Source: Streptococcus sanguinis
GTDB taxonomy: Bacteria > Bacillota > Bacilli > Lactobacillales > Streptococcaceae
Assembly: GCF_019929225.1 (NCBI RefSeq)
Contig: NZ_JAHZPA010000001.1
Span: 576,805-640,804, forward strand
DNA length: 64,000 nucleotides
Reading direction: 5' to 3'
Within the stretch, counting starts at the first letter, position 1, and each line of letters starts with the position of its first letter. The notes under the pieces were generated by a model that saw only the letters and a program-made list of their open reading frames with translations, was not told the origin of the DNA and did not search any database. A program made the translations under genes and the position numbers. Shown here piece after piece: positions 41,554-51,283 of this stretch.

Positions 41554-42095
41554 TTGCTGGAGAGATTTACCGACCACAAGACAGTGAATTAAGAGAATTG
41601 GCAGCAAGGTCAAAGGAATTTCAATATCGTTTTAACCAAGAACAAGACAGTGTCAAGCGCACGGCTATTATCAAAGAATGGTTTGGCAGCACAGGGGAGA
41701 ATCTTGCTATGAAGCCTGACTTGGTCTGTGATTATGGAATCAATATTCATCTAGGGGAGAATTTTTATTCTAACTGGAATCTGACTATTCTGGACGTTTG
41801 CCCGATTCACATCGGAGACAATGCCCTGCTCGGTCCTAATTGCCAGTTTCTGACACCTCTTCATCCGCTTGATCCAGTGGAAAGAAATTCCGGAATTGAG
41901 TACGGAGCACCAATCACTATTGGTGATAATTTCTGGGCTGGCGGAGGTGTGACGATTCTGCCAGGTGTGACGCTAGGAGATAATGTGGTAGTTGGAGCAG
42001 GAGCGGTTGTGACCAAGTCTTTTGGTGACAATGTAGTCTTGGCTGGCAATCCTGCTAAAATTATTAAGGAAATTCCTGTTCATAAAGAGTGTTAA
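41529..42095 (+). CDS. maa: Sugar O-acetyltransferase (maltose/galactoside type)
   Basis: 188 residues. MQSEYEKMIAGEIYRPQDSEL is the N-terminal motif of maltose acetyltransferases, and the rest is a left-handed beta-helix with hexapeptide repeats (ITIGDNFWAGGGVTILPGVTLGDN). The catalytic histidine is the one in FLTPLHPLDP (about 115). Uses acetyl-CoA to modify sugars such as glucose or maltose. AAAGGAGG lies inside the end of the antiterminator gene. Confidence 0.9.
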   Translation: MQSEYEKMIAGEIYRPQDSELRELAARSKEFQYRFNQEQDSVKRTAIIKEWFGSTGENLAMKPDLVCDYGINIHLGENFYSNWNLTILDVCPIHIGDNALLGPNCQFLTPLHPLDPVERNSGIEYGAPITIGDNFWAGGGVTILPGVTLGDNVVVGAGAVVTKSFGDNVVLAGNPAKIIKEIPVHKEC

Positions 42096-42150
42096 AGGCA
42101 ATAGGCAAGGAAACCAACTTTTGATAACATCAAATTCAATAAAATAGTAA

Positions 42151-42178
42151 AGAAGGAACTGTGTTACAGTTCTTTTTT
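42151..42178 (+). terminator. maa terminator
   Basis: GGAACTG / CAGTTC hairpin with a five-base loop and six T. Confidence 0.8.
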
Positions 42179-42187
42179 GAACTTTTT

Positions 42188-42195
42188 TACGAATA
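42188..42195 (+). promoter_or_regulatory. ComX (SigX) cin-box of dprA
   Basis: TACGAATA preceded by a T-run, the consensus -10-like box of late competence genes. It lies 18 bases before the dprA ATG. Confidence 0.9.
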
Positions 42196-42213
42196 AGAAA
42201 TTGAGGTGAAAAA

Positions 42214-43056
42214 ATGAATAATTTTGAAATTTATAAAATGAAAAAAGCTGGCTTAACCAATCATCAGGTTTTAAATGTTTTGAGATACGCTGAGAGTAGA
42301 GAGGGCAAGCTTTCTCTGCGAGATAAGGCTGTCGTATCTGAGTGCCGCAATCCTGCTCTCTTTATTGAGAAATACAAGAGGCTTGATTTACCGGCTTTGA
42401 AAGAAGAATTTGAATTTTTTCCGTCCTTTTCTATCTTGGATGATATTTATCCTTGGGATTTATGTGAAATTTACGATGCCCCGACTTTGTTATTTTATCA
42501 GGGAAATCTAAATCTACTAGAATTGCCCAAAGCTGCGGTCGTTGGCAGTAGAGACAGCAGCAAGCAAGGAAATGCCTCAGTACAAAAGATTATCAAAGAG
42601 CTAAATAATGAATTGGTTATCGTCAGCGGGCTGGCTCGAGGGATTGATACAGCGGCTCACATGGCTGCCCTGCAAAACGGAGGTCAGACCATTGCTGTCA
42701 TCGGAACGGGATTAGATGTCTTCTATCCCAAGGCTAACAAAAAATTACAAGCTTACATTGGCAAAAATCATTTATTGCTGACAGAGTATGGTCCAGGTGA
42801 ACAGCCCTTGAAATTTCATTTTCCAGAGCGGAATCGTATCATCGCCGGTCTCTGTCGAGGCGTCATCGTGGCGGAAGCCAAGATGCGCTCAGGCAGTCTG
42901 ATTACCTGTGAGCGAGCCATGGAAGAAGGGCGAGATGTCTTTGCTATTCCGGGGTCAATTTTAGATGGAAAATCTGACGGTTGCCATCATCTGATTCAAG
43001 AGGGCGCAAAGTGCATCACATCAGGCTCTGACGTCCTTTCAGAGTTTGATTTTTGA
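42214..43056 (+). CDS. dprA: DNA processing protein DprA
   Basis: Loads RecA on incoming single-stranded DNA during natural transformation. 280 residues: an N-terminal SAM-like region (about 1-85) and the Rossmann domain with AAVVGSRDSSKQGNAS (about 108-123), SGLARGIDTAAH, PERNRIIAGLCRGVIVAEA and GSLIT. GAGGTG precedes the ATG and a cin-box lies 18 bases further up, so it is a ComX-dependent late competence gene. Confidence 0.96.
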   Translation: MNNFEIYKMKKAGLTNHQVLNVLRYAESREGKLSLRDKAVVSECRNPALFIEKYKRLDLPALKEEFEFFPSFSILDDIYPWDLCEIYDAPTLLFYQGNLNLLELPKAAVVGSRDSSKQGNASVQKIIKELNNELVIVSGLARGIDTAAHMAALQNGGQTIAVIGTGLDVFYPKANKKLQAYIGKNHLLLTEYGPGEQPLKFHFPERNRIIAGLCRGVIVAEAKMRSGSLITCERAMEEGRDVFAIPGSILDGKSDGCHHLIQEGAKCITSGSDVLSEFDF

Positions 43057-43086
43057 AACAAGTTTTCCTATAAGAAAAGTTAGCAG

Positions 43087-43115
43087 TTGACATCTATCAA
43101 AAAATAGTTTAAACT
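43087..43115 (+). promoter_or_regulatory. topA promoter
   Basis: TTGACA, a 17-base spacer and TAAACT. Confidence 0.7.
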
Positions 43116-43149
43116 CTATGAGATTTATTTCTTATAGAAGGTGTCTAAA

Positions 43150-45234
43150 TTGGTAACAAAAACAAAGAAAAAGTCTACGACCAAGAAAAATCTTGTCATC
43201 GTAGAGTCGCCTGCCAAGGCAAAAACAATAGAAAAATATCTGGGACGAAACTACAAGGTTCTGGCCAGTGTTGGGCATATTCGTGACCTGAAAAAGTCTA
43301 CTATGTCCATTGATTTTGAAAACAACTATGAGCCGCAATATATCAATATTCGTGGTAAAGGTCCGTTGATTAATGACTTGAAAAAAGAAGCGAAGAAAGC
43401 TAAGCAAGTCTTTCTGGCAAGTGACCCGGACCGCGAAGGAGAAGCTATTTCTTGGCATCTGGCTCACATTCTTAACCTGGATGAGAAAGAGAAAAACCGT
43501 GTCGTCTTCAATGAAATCACCAAAGATGCGGTCAAGAATGCATTTAAAGAGCCCCGCCAGATTGATATGGATTTGGTTGATGCGCAGCAGGCTCGCCGAG
43601 TTTTGGACCGCTTGGTGGGTTATTCCATTTCTCCTATTCTCTGGAAGAAAGTCAAAAAAGGTCTGTCAGCTGGTCGGGTGCAGTCTGTCGCTCTCAAGCT
43701 GATTATCGACCGGGAAAATGAAATCAATGCCTTCAAACCAGAAGAATACTGGACGATTGACGGAACCTTCAAGAAAGGAACTCGTCAGTTTCAGGCCAGT
43801 TTCTATGGCATGAGCGGTAAAAAGATGAAGCTGTCTAACAACGACGAGGTCAAAGAAGTCCTTTCTCACCTCAAGGGTGATGATTTTACAGTTGACAGCG
43901 TTGAAAAGAAAGAGCGTCGACGCAATGCTCCACTGCCCTACACGACTTCCTCTATGCAGCAAGATGCTGCTAATAAGATTAATTTCCGGACACGTAAGAC
44001 CATGATGGTTGCTCAGCAGCTCTATGAGGGGATTAATATCGGTTCTGGCGTACAAGGTCTGATTACCTATATGCGTACCGACTCGACTCGTATCAGCCCA
44101 GTAGCGCAGAATGAAGCAGCAAGTTTTATCACGGATAAATTTGGCGCTAAATATTCTAAACATGGCAGCAAGGCCAAGAACGCTTCTGGCGCTCAAGATG
44201 CTCACGAAGCCATTCGTCCTTCCAGCGTTTTCAATACTCCAGAAAGCATCGCAAAGTATCTGGATAAGGATCAACTTAAACTCTATACGCTAATTTGGAA
44301 CCGTTTTGTAGCCAGCCAAATGACAGCAGCAGTCTTTGATACTATGAATGTCAAGCTGGGGCAAAATGGTGTCCAATTTGCTGCCAACGGCAGTCAGGTC
44401 AAGTTTGATGGCTATCTAGCTATTTACAATGACTCTGACAAGAATAAAATGCTGCCAGATATGGAAAAGGGGGATACAGTCAAACGTGTCAATACCAATC
44501 CAGAACAGCACTTTACCCAGCCACCTGCTCGTTATTCTGAAGCGACTCTCATCAAAACTTTGGAAGAAAATGGTGTTGGTCGGCCATCTACCTATGCTCC
44601 GACCATTGAGACTATTCAGAAACGTTATTACGTTAAGCTGGTTTCCAAGCGTTTTGAGCCCACGGAACTAGGTGAGATCGTTAATTCTCTGATTGTCGAA
44701 TTCTTCCCAGGCATCGTAAATGTGAAATTCACAGCCGAAATGGAAGCAAAACTGGATGATGTCGAAGTTGGAAAAGAGCAGTGGCAGAAAGTTATTGACG
44801 AGTTTTATCAACCTTTTGAAAAGGAAGTGGCTAAAGCCGAGACCGAAATGGAGAAAATCCAAATTAAGGATGAGCCAGCCGGTTTTGACTGTGAGGTCTG
44901 TGGTAGTCCCATGGTCATCAAGTTGGGGAGATTTGGCAAGTTCTACGCCTGCAGCAATTTCCCAGACTGTCGTCACACTCAGGCTATTGTCAAAGAAATT
45001 GGCGTGACCTGTCCACAGTGCCAGAAAGGTCAAGTTATCGAGCGTAAGACTAAGCGAAATCGCATTTTCTATGGCTGTGATCGTTATCCAGACTGTGATT
45101 TCACATCTTGGGACAAGCCGGTCGGACGTAACTGTCCAAAATGTGACCATTATCTGATCGAAAAGAAAGTACGCGGTGGTGGCAAGCAAGTGGTCTGCAG
45201 CAATGGTGATTACGAAGAAGAAAAAGTGAAATAG
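43150..45234 (+). CDS. topA: DNA topoisomerase I (TTG start)
   Basis: Type IA topoisomerase that relaxes negative supercoils. Toprim start [18 protein letters not shown] (about 14-31), [17 protein letters not shown] with the acidic triad, and the catalytic tyrosine in [11 protein letters not shown] (about 303). Four C-terminal cysteine-rich zinc ribbons follow from about 575 ([27 protein letters not shown]). TTG 43150 is chosen: GAAGGTG lies 5-6 bases upstream and 694 residues fit the family, while GTG 43141 has its Shine-Dalgarno too close. Confidence 0.95.
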   Translation: MVTKTKKKSTTKKNLVIVESPAKAKTIEKYLGRNYKVLASVGHIRDLKKSTMSIDFENNYEPQYINIRGKGPLINDLKKEAKKAKQVFLASDPDREGEAISWHLAHILNLDEKEKNRVVFNEITKDAVKNAFKEPRQIDMDLVDAQQARRVLDRLVGYSISPILWKKVKKGLSAGRVQSVALKLIIDRENEINAFKPEEYWTIDGTFKKGTRQFQASFYGMSGKKMKLSNNDEVKEVLSHLKGDDFTVDSVEKKERRRNAPLPYTTSSMQQDAANKINFRTRKTMMVAQQLYEGINIGSGVQGLITYMRTDSTRISPVAQNEAASFITDKFGAKYSKHGSKAKNASGAQDAHEAIRPSSVFNTPESIAKYLDKDQLKLYTLIWNRFVASQMTAAVFDTMNVKLGQNGVQFAANGSQVKFDGYLAIYNDSDKNKMLPDMEKGDTVKRVNTNPEQHFTQPPARYSEATLIKTLEENGVGRPSTYAPTIETIQKRYYVKLVSKRFEPTELGEIVNSLIVEFFPGIVNVKFTAEMEAKLDDVEVGKEQWQKVIDEFYQPFEKEVAKAETEMEKIQIKDEPAGFDCEVCGSPMVIKLGRFGKFYACSNFPDCRHTQAIVKEIGVTCPQCQKGQVIERKTKRNRIFYGCDRYPDCDFTSWDKPVGRNCPKCDHYLIEKKVRGGGKQVVCSNGDYEEEKVK

Positions 45235-45292
45235 CTCCTTTTACATAATTTATATTACGTGAAACAATTTTCTGAAGAAGAGGTACAGCTTT

Positions 45293-45793
45293 ATGACAGA
45301 TAAATTTGCAGAATTTTTAAAAATCGCGTCTCAACTGAACAAGATGGGAATTGTTCCACTGCTGATGGGCTCCTTGGGGCTGGAGCAGGTTACTGGTCAG
45401 GACTGGCAGGCGCGGGATATTGATATTCATGTTCATGGTGATGAGCGTGGCTGGGAAGCACCAGATGAAGAGCGTATTTATGATATGGATAAGATTGAGC
45501 CAATGATGGAACGTTTGGGCTATCGTTTGGTCGATCTGCACGAGCATGAATTTCAAAAAGAAGATCTATCTATTGAGTTTGGAGCCATGGAAACCTTAGA
45601 GGCTTTTTCAGGTGTGCCGCTAGAGAAGCTGACTCGAAAAGAAGTTGAAGGTGTTGAATTTCTACTGCCGACTGCGGAGCAGTTTTTAGCTATCTACCGT
45701 GCTTCCTCTCAGGATTCCTACCGAAATGAAAATAACAATCATAAGGATTTTGCTAAGATTGCTTACTTGAAGGAGATGTTAAAAGCAAAGTGA
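45293..45793 (+). CDS. Nucleotidyltransferase-like protein of unknown function
   Basis: 166 residues. LLMGSLGLEQVTGQDWQARDIDIHVHGD (about 23-50) has the G-S...D-x-D pattern of a nucleotidyltransferase fold, as in minimal NTases. No partner or second domain. GAAGAGG precedes the ATG. The stop overlaps the next start (GTGA). The enzymatic function is an inference. Confidence 0.65.
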   Translation: MTDKFAEFLKIASQLNKMGIVPLLMGSLGLEQVTGQDWQARDIDIHVHGDERGWEAPDEERIYDMDKIEPMMERLGYRLVDLHEHEFQKEDLSIEFGAMETLEAFSGVPLEKLTRKEVEGVEFLLPTAEQFLAIYRASSQDSYRNENNNHKDFAKIAYLKEMLKAK

Positions 45794-46734
45794 TTAAGAA
45801 AATAATTAGTGTACTGTTTTCTATTCTCGCATTATTTATTTTGTCAGCATGCAACAACAGTGTAGATCATGATTTAAGTAGTACGGCTATATCAAATATT
45901 AGTTCCGTAATAGAAGCTGCAGGACTAGAAGCAGAAGGATACTCTACTGCTGATACTTTTGGCTATCAGGGATTTCCGTTTTACGTTGAAGGAAACAAAA
46001 AATTTGTTGATGTCTATGTGGATTTTGAAAAAGATTATGTTCAGGAAACTCCAGTCCTCAGATACAACCCGAGACTTAAAGAAGTTGAGAAGAAAATTTT
46101 CTTTGGTTTGGCCAAGAAAAAAGTCTATCGTTTAGAAATGGAGTATGTTTCTGGCGATGACAATTATGATAGACTTGAAGAAGCATACAATAGATTGCTT
46201 CAAAGTGATACCTTGACTTCTACATTTTTGAACAAAGATATGATTAGACAGCTTTATATTAAAAACTCAATTGAATTGGACTCCTTTGACTCAAGTTCTT
46301 CTTTGGTGCCAAAAGAAGAATATAGTGGCAACCCAGAAACTCATCTTGAAGAGCAAGAGAAAAGGGAAGCAATTTTGAAGAGGGATGTCAAAGAACTAAC
46401 TCCGTTAATCAAGGAATTAGACCTAAGTAGGGAAAAAAATCTAGATGAAGATGTGATTGTTCGTAATCGCGATATACTCTTAAAAAGAGTTGCTGACAAT
46501 CATTCGACTTTTAGTATTCATATAAGCGTTGATATAGAACAAGTACGAAAACAAAACCTACAACTAGCTAATGAAGATATTGATAATTGGACAGACTCTG
46601 ATTTTGAATACTTACTTGCTCAAATACTTCAAATCGATAAACTACCTAGGAATACAGAAGTGGGCTTTGGCATAAGTTACGAAGACAATAAGCATCTGTA
46701 TGCTTATAAGTCATTCAGCTTCAATAAACAATGA
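45790..46734 (+). CDS. Lipoprotein of unknown function (GTG start)
   Basis: 314 residues with a type II signal peptide and lipobox LSAC (cysteine near residue 21). The mature part is rich in charged residues (EEQEKREAILKRDVKELTPLIKELDL) with no known domain. The GTG start overlaps the stop of the NTase-like gene, so translation is coupled. Confidence 0.75.
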   Translation: MIKKIISVLFSILALFILSACNNSVDHDLSSTAISNISSVIEAAGLEAEGYSTADTFGYQGFPFYVEGNKKFVDVYVDFEKDYVQETPVLRYNPRLKEVEKKIFFGLAKKKVYRLEMEYVSGDDNYDRLEEAYNRLLQSDTLTSTFLNKDMIRQLYIKNSIELDSFDSSSSLVPKEEYSGNPETHLEEQEKREAILKRDVKELTPLIKELDLSREKNLDEDVIVRNRDILLKRVADNHSTFSIHISVDIEQVRKQNLQLANEDIDNWTDSDFEYLLAQILQIDKLPRNTEVGFGISYEDNKHLYAYKSFSFNKQ

Positions 46735-46739
46735 TTTTC

Positions 46740-46774
46740 GAAAGACATTCAGGAATCCTCCTGTCTGTCTTTTT
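46740..46774 (+). terminator. Terminator after the lipoprotein gene
   Basis: AAAGACA / TGTCTTT outer stem with an inner CAGGA / TCCTG and a T-run. Confidence 0.75.
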
Positions 46775-46785
46775 TACTTTGTTTT

Positions 46786-46794
46786 TGTTATAAT
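46786..46794 (+). promoter_or_regulatory. trmFO promoter
   Basis: TGTTATAAT, extended -10 consensus. Confidence 0.55.
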
Positions 46795-46834
46795 GGTCAG
46801 AGTGAAAATCTAGAAATATCCAAGGGAGAGTATC

Positions 46835-48169
46835 ATGTCATCATCCTATATCAATGTTATCGGTGCTGGTCTGGCTGGCAGTGAAGCAGCTTACCAGATT
46901 GCCAAGCGTGGCATCCCAGTCAAACTCTATGAAATGCGGGGTGTCAAATCAACTCCGCAACACAAAACATCGGACTTTGCAGAACTGGTCTGCTCCAACT
47001 CTCTGCGAGGCGATGCGCTGACCAATGCAGTTGGCCTACTAAAAGAAGAAATGCGACGGTTGGACTCGGTCATTTTAAAGTCAGCAGAGGCGACTCGGGT
47101 ACCAGCAGGTGGTGCCATAGCAGTTGATAGAGAAGGCTTTTCGCAGCTGGTGACGGAGCTAGTGACTAACCATCCATTGATTGAGGTCATTCGCGAAGAA
47201 ATCACTGAAATTCCAGAGGATGCTATTACAGTCATTGCAACTGGCCCCTTGACCAGTGATACTTTAGCAGAAAAAATCCACACGCTCAATGGAGGCGACG
47301 GTTTTTATTTCTACGACGCAGCAGCGCCAATCATTGATGTCAATACCATTGATATGACCAAGGTCTATCTCAAATCCCGCTATGATAAGGGGGAAGCGGC
47401 CTATCTCAACGCACCGATGACTAAGCAAGAATTTATGAATTTCCATGATGCTTTGGTCAATGCCGAGGAAGCACCGCTCAATTCCTTTGAAAAAGAAAAA
47501 TACTTTGAAGGCTGCATGCCTATTGAAGTCATGGCTAAGCGAGGTATCAAAACCATGCTTTATGGTCCGATGAAGCCGGTTGGTTTAGAATATCCAGACG
47601 ACTACCAAGGACCTCGAGATGGTGAATATAAGACGCCATACGCTGTGGTCCAACTTCGTCAGGACAATGCAGCAGGCAGCCTTTACAACATCGTTGGCTT
47701 CCAAACTCATCTCAAGTGGGGGGAGCAAAAGCGGGTCTTTCAAATGATTCCTGGCCTTGAGAATGCAGAATTTGTCCGCTATGGAGTCATGCACCGTAAC
47801 TCTTATATGGACTCTCCAAATCTGCTGGAACAGACTTTCCGCTCTAAGAAACAGCCAAATCTTTTCTTTGCTGGTCAAATGACTGGGGTTGAGGGATATG
47901 TCGAGTCTGCGGCTTCTGGCCTAGTTGCTGGTATCAATGCCGCTCGACTCTTCAAGGGAGAAGAAGCACTTGTTTTTCCAGAAACAACAGCAATCGGCAG
48001 CCTGCCACATTATGTTACCCATGCTGATAGCAAGCATTTCCAACCCATGAATGTCAATTTTGGCATTATCAAAGAACTGGACGGCCCTCGGATTCGTGAC
48101 AAGAAAGAGCGCTATGAGAAGATTGCTGAACGTGCCTTGAAAGATTTACAGCCTTATTTGGATAAATAA
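46835..48169 (+). CDS. trmFO: tRNA (uracil-5-)-methyltransferase TrmFO
   Basis: Folate- and FAD-dependent methylation of U54 in tRNA. FAD-binding [17 protein letters not shown] (about 8-24), the conserved CSNSLRGD (about 53-60) and the catalytic cysteine in EGCMPIE (about 223-229), and [17 protein letters not shown]. 444 residues, usual length. GGGAGAG precedes the ATG; single-gene unit. Confidence 0.96.
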   Translation: MSSSYINVIGAGLAGSEAAYQIAKRGIPVKLYEMRGVKSTPQHKTSDFAELVCSNSLRGDALTNAVGLLKEEMRRLDSVILKSAEATRVPAGGAIAVDREGFSQLVTELVTNHPLIEVIREEITEIPEDAITVIATGPLTSDTLAEKIHTLNGGDGFYFYDAAAPIIDVNTIDMTKVYLKSRYDKGEAAYLNAPMTKQEFMNFHDALVNAEEAPLNSFEKEKYFEGCMPIEVMAKRGIKTMLYGPMKPVGLEYPDDYQGPRDGEYKTPYAVVQLRQDNAAGSLYNIVGFQTHLKWGEQKRVFQMIPGLENAEFVRYGVMHRNSYMDSPNLLEQTFRSKKQPNLFFAGQMTGVEGYVESAASGLVAGINAARLFKGEEALVFPETTAIGSLPHYVTHADSKHFQPMNVNFGIIKELDGPRIRDKKERYEKIAERALKDLQPYLDK

Positions 48170-48202
48170 TCTATTTTCTATCATTATCTAATAAAAATCA
48201 TT

Positions 48203-48230
48203 AAAAAGTTAGGAAATCCCTAACTTTTTT
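48203..48230 (+). terminator. trmFO terminator
   Basis: AAAAAGTTAGG / CCTAACTTTTTT hairpin with a short loop. Confidence 0.85.
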
Positions 48231-48272
48231 GCTTAATTTGTGATATAATAAATAAAAATTTTGAAAATAGAA

Positions 48273-48287
48273 AGTTTTCTGAAAATG
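48273..48287 (+). promoter_or_regulatory. CodY-box-like site over the esterase start
   Basis: AGTTTTCTGAAAATG matches the CodY consensus at 13 of 15 positions and overlaps the ATG at 48285. A looser TTTTGAAAATAG lies just upstream. Confidence 0.45.
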
Positions 48288-49109
48288 AATAAATCCTATT
48301 TTTACCTTGAAATGAAAACACATGAGTTAGTCGTTCCTTATACCAAGCAAAAACGCCGTGTCCGCGTCTTACTTCCAAAAAACTATAGCCAGGACACAAA
48401 TAAGACGTATCCAGTCGTTTATTTTCACGACGGCCAAAACGTTCTCTATAGCAAGGAGTCTTTCAGCGGCCATTCGTGGAAGGTGATTCCAACAATTAAG
48501 CGTAATCCAGACATTGAAAAAATGATTATCGTGGCTATTGACAACGATGGCCAACGGCGCATGAATGAGTATTCAGCTTGGAAGTTCCAAGAGTCCAATA
48601 TTCCAGGTATTCAGTTTGGAGGCAAGGGAACGGAGTATGCGGAGTTTGTCATGGAAGTCGTCAAACCTTTCATTGACCAGCATTATCGGACCAAGTCGGA
48701 TCGACTGCATACAGCTATGATTGGTTCCTCTCTTGGGGGAAATATCAGCCAGTTTATTGGCGTTGAATACCAAGATCAGATTGGCTGTCTGGGCATCTTT
48801 TCATCAGCTAATTGGCTGCATCAGGAAGCCTTTGACCGTTATATTGAGAGAAAGACACTTCAGGCTGACCAGCGAGTTTTCATTTATGTTGGAACAGAAG
48901 AGGCTGATGATACAGATAAGACATTGATGGCTGGTAATATCAAGCAGGCCTATATTGATTCATCGCTCAGCTATTTCCGACAGTTACTTGTATCTGGGGT
49001 AGATTTGGCAAATATTCAGATTAAGATCCAGTCTGGAGCTATTCATAATGAAATCGCTTGGGCAGAGCACTTGCCAGACTGTTTCCGTTTTATCAGCGAG
49101 AAGTGGTAA
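48285..49109 (+). CDS. Esterase-like alpha/beta hydrolase 1
   Basis: 274 residues of the esterase D / enterochelin-esterase-like family. YPVVYFHDGQNVL (about 42-54), the nucleophile elbow GSSLGG (about 146-151) and a C-terminal histidine in SGAIHNEIAWAEHL. ATG 48285 is chosen because the upstream TTG 48261 has no ribosome binding site. First gene of a compact cluster with a second esterase and an ATP-grasp enzyme. Confidence 0.85.
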   Translation: MNKSYFYLEMKTHELVVPYTKQKRRVRVLLPKNYSQDTNKTYPVVYFHDGQNVLYSKESFSGHSWKVIPTIKRNPDIEKMIIVAIDNDGQRRMNEYSAWKFQESNIPGIQFGGKGTEYAEFVMEVVKPFIDQHYRTKSDRLHTAMIGSSLGGNISQFIGVEYQDQIGCLGIFSSANWLHQEAFDRYIERKTLQADQRVFIYVGTEEADDTDKTLMAGNIKQAYIDSSLSYFRQLLVSGVDLANIQIKIQSGAIHNEIAWAEHLPDCFRFISEKW

Positions 49110-49141
49110 GCTAGTCAAACAGTGAGAAAGAGGTAGAAACT

Positions 49142-49882
49142 ATGCATGTAGAATTTTTAAGTCATTGGAGCGGCAACCTAGGCCGTGAAATGTATGTCAA
49201 TCGCTATGGCCATGCTGGGCTCCCGATTATAGTCTTCGCATCATCAGGCGGCAGCCACAATGAGTATGCTGATTTTGGCATGATTGAAGCCTGTGCAGGT
49301 TTTATTGAGGCTGGTAAAGTCCAGTTTTTCACTCTCAGCAGCGTTGATAGTGAGAGTTGGCTGGCGGATTGGAAGCATCCTCACGACCGAGCAGAAATGC
49401 ATCGTGCCTATGAGCGATATGTCATTGAGGAAGCTATTCCTTTTGTCAAACATAAGACAGGTTGGTTTGACCCTATGATGACGACAGGCTGCTCCATGGG
49501 TGCTTATCATGCTATTAATTTCTTCCTGCAGCATCCGGATGTTTTCAATAAAGTGATTGCCCTCAGTGGTGTCTATGATGCACGTTTCTTTGTTGGTGAC
49601 AATTTGAATGACGAAGTCATTTATCAAAACTCACCAGCTGACTATATCTGGAACCAAAATGATGGCTGGTTTATTGACCGCTATCGACAGGCTGATATTA
49701 TCGTTTGTACTGGCTTGGGCGACTGGGAGCAGGATGGCCTTCCTTCCTTCTACACGCTGAAAGAAGCTTTTGAGCATAAGAATATTCCAGCTTGGTTTGC
49801 TGAATGGGGCCATGATGTTTCCCATGACTGGATTTGGTGGCGTAAGCAAATGCCTTATTTCCTCAATGAACTCAATCTTTAA
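49142..49882 (+). CDS. Esterase-like alpha/beta hydrolase 2
   Basis: 246 residues. IVFASSGGSHNEYADFGMIE near the N-terminus, nucleophile elbow TTGCSMGAYHA (about 117-127) and a late histidine in WGHDVSHDW (about 222-230). Only distantly related to esterase 1. AAAGAGG precedes the ATG. It may cleave or transfer an acyl group on the product of the cluster; substrate unknown. Confidence 0.85.
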   Translation: MHVEFLSHWSGNLGREMYVNRYGHAGLPIIVFASSGGSHNEYADFGMIEACAGFIEAGKVQFFTLSSVDSESWLADWKHPHDRAEMHRAYERYVIEEAIPFVKHKTGWFDPMMTTGCSMGAYHAINFFLQHPDVFNKVIALSGVYDARFFVGDNLNDEVIYQNSPADYIWNQNDGWFIDRYRQADIIVCTGLGDWEQDGLPSFYTLKEAFEHKNIPAWFAEWGHDVSHDWIWWRKQMPYFLNELNL

Positions 49883-49894
49883 AGGAGGTTTCCT

Positions 49895-51061
49895 ATGAAT
49901 TATATCGTTATTTCTCCCTACTATCCACAAAATTTTCAGCAGTTTACTGTAGAACTGGCTAACAAAGGAATTACTGTTCTGGGAATCGGTCAGGAGCCTT
50001 ATGACCAACTAGACCAGCCTTTGAAGGATTCATTGACCGAATATTTTAGAGTAGAAAATCTTGAAAACCTTGATGAAGTAAAAAGAGCAGTTGCCTTTCT
50101 CTTCTACAAACATGGACCTATTGATCGGATTGAGTCACATAATGAATACTGGCTAGAACTGGACGCAGAGTTGCGTGAGCAATTCAATGTCTTTGGAGCA
50201 AAACCAAAAGACTTGAAAAAGACCAAGTTCAAATCAGAAATGAAGAAGCTTTTTAAAAAAGCAGGCGTTCCAGTTGTACCGGGCCAGATTGTCAATACAG
50301 AAGCTGGAGCTGATTTGGCTGTCAAGAAACTTGGTCTACCTTTGATTGCCAAGCCTGATAATGGAGTGGGGGCAGCTGCGACCTTTAAATTGGAAACAGC
50401 AGAAGATGTTGAACGTTTCAAGCAAGAATGGGATCATCAGACAGCTTATTTCTTTGAAAAGTTTGTCCAGTCTGGCGAAATCTGTACTTTTGACGGTTTG
50501 GTAGATAAGGACGGTCAGATCGTCTTTTCGACCACCTTTGACTATGCTCATACACCGCTGGATTTGATGATCTATAAGATGGACAATTCCTACTACGTTC
50601 TTAAGGATATGGATCCAAAACTGCGTGCTTATGGAGAAGCGATTGTCAAAACCTTCGGCATGAAAGAACGCTTTTTCCATATCGAGTTCTTCCGCGAAGG
50701 TGATGATTATGTAGCCATTGAGTACAATAACCGTCCAGCAGGTGGCTTTACCATTGATGTCTATAATTTCGCCCACTCAATCGATCTTTACAGAGGCTAT
50801 GCAGCGATTGTAGCAGGAGAGCCTTTCCCAGCTGCTCACATGGAGCCACTGTATTGTTTGGCAACCTCGCGCCGTGCATCGACAAACTATGCTTACCCTG
50901 AGGCTGACTTGCTGGAGAAATACAGAGATAATTTCAAAGTTAAGAAAGACATGCCAGCCGCTTTTGCAGAGCTGCAAGGTGACTACCTCTATATGCTAAC
51001 AACACCAAGCCGTGAGCAGATGGAGCAGATGATTGCAGATTTCGCTAAACAGGCGGACTAA
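49895..51061 (+). CDS. ATP-grasp carboxylate-amine/thiol ligase
   Basis: 388 residues of the biotin-carboxylase-like ATP-grasp type. LIAKPDNGVGAAATFKL is the glycine-rich ATP loop and HIEFFREGDDYVAIEYNNRPAGG is the metal-binding segment (about 262-284). Such ligases form peptide-like or ester bonds. AAAGGAGG lies 8 bases before the ATG. The gene follows esterase 2 by 12 bases, and the three genes look like one operon for an unknown small molecule. Confidence 0.85.
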   Translation: MNYIVISPYYPQNFQQFTVELANKGITVLGIGQEPYDQLDQPLKDSLTEYFRVENLENLDEVKRAVAFLFYKHGPIDRIESHNEYWLELDAELREQFNVFGAKPKDLKKTKFKSEMKKLFKKAGVPVVPGQIVNTEAGADLAVKKLGLPLIAKPDNGVGAAATFKLETAEDVERFKQEWDHQTAYFFEKFVQSGEICTFDGLVDKDGQIVFSTTFDYAHTPLDLMIYKMDNSYYVLKDMDPKLRAYGEAIVKTFGMKERFFHIEFFREGDDYVAIEYNNRPAGGFTIDVYNFAHSIDLYRGYAAIVAGEPFPAAHMEPLYCLATSRRASTNYAYPEADLLEKYRDNFKVKKDMPAAFAELQGDYLYMLTTPSREQMEQMIADFAKQAD

Positions 51062-51159
51062 TCAAAAGCATGCTCTGCTATTATTTTCGTATAACAGTTT
51101 CAAAATAGTAAAAACTACTCTAGCACAAAAAGTTTGTGAAATTTCTATTTTGATGTCGG

Positions 51160-51192
51160 AAACCAGTTTATCCAATGGATTGACTGGTTTTT
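51160..51192 (+). terminator. Terminator of the esterase/ATP-grasp cluster
   Basis: AAACCAGT / ACTGGTTTTT hairpin with a 15-base loop. Confidence 0.6.
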
Positions 51193-51220
51193 CTTTGTGA
51201 AATGCAAGTGAGCAAAAGTT

Positions 51221-51249
51221 TTGACAGTGCTTACAGCTTTAGATAGAAT
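51221..51249 (+). promoter_or_regulatory. pdhA operon promoter
   Basis: TTGACA, a 17-base spacer and TAGAAT, 35 bases before pdhA. Confidence 0.7.
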
Positions 51250-51283
51250 TAAGTAGAAGAATTATGCTTAGAAAGGCAAAAAA

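Noticed and set aside
43666-44274. 202-residue minus-strand reading frame inside topA
   Set aside because: Shadow of the strongly conserved topA coding strand.
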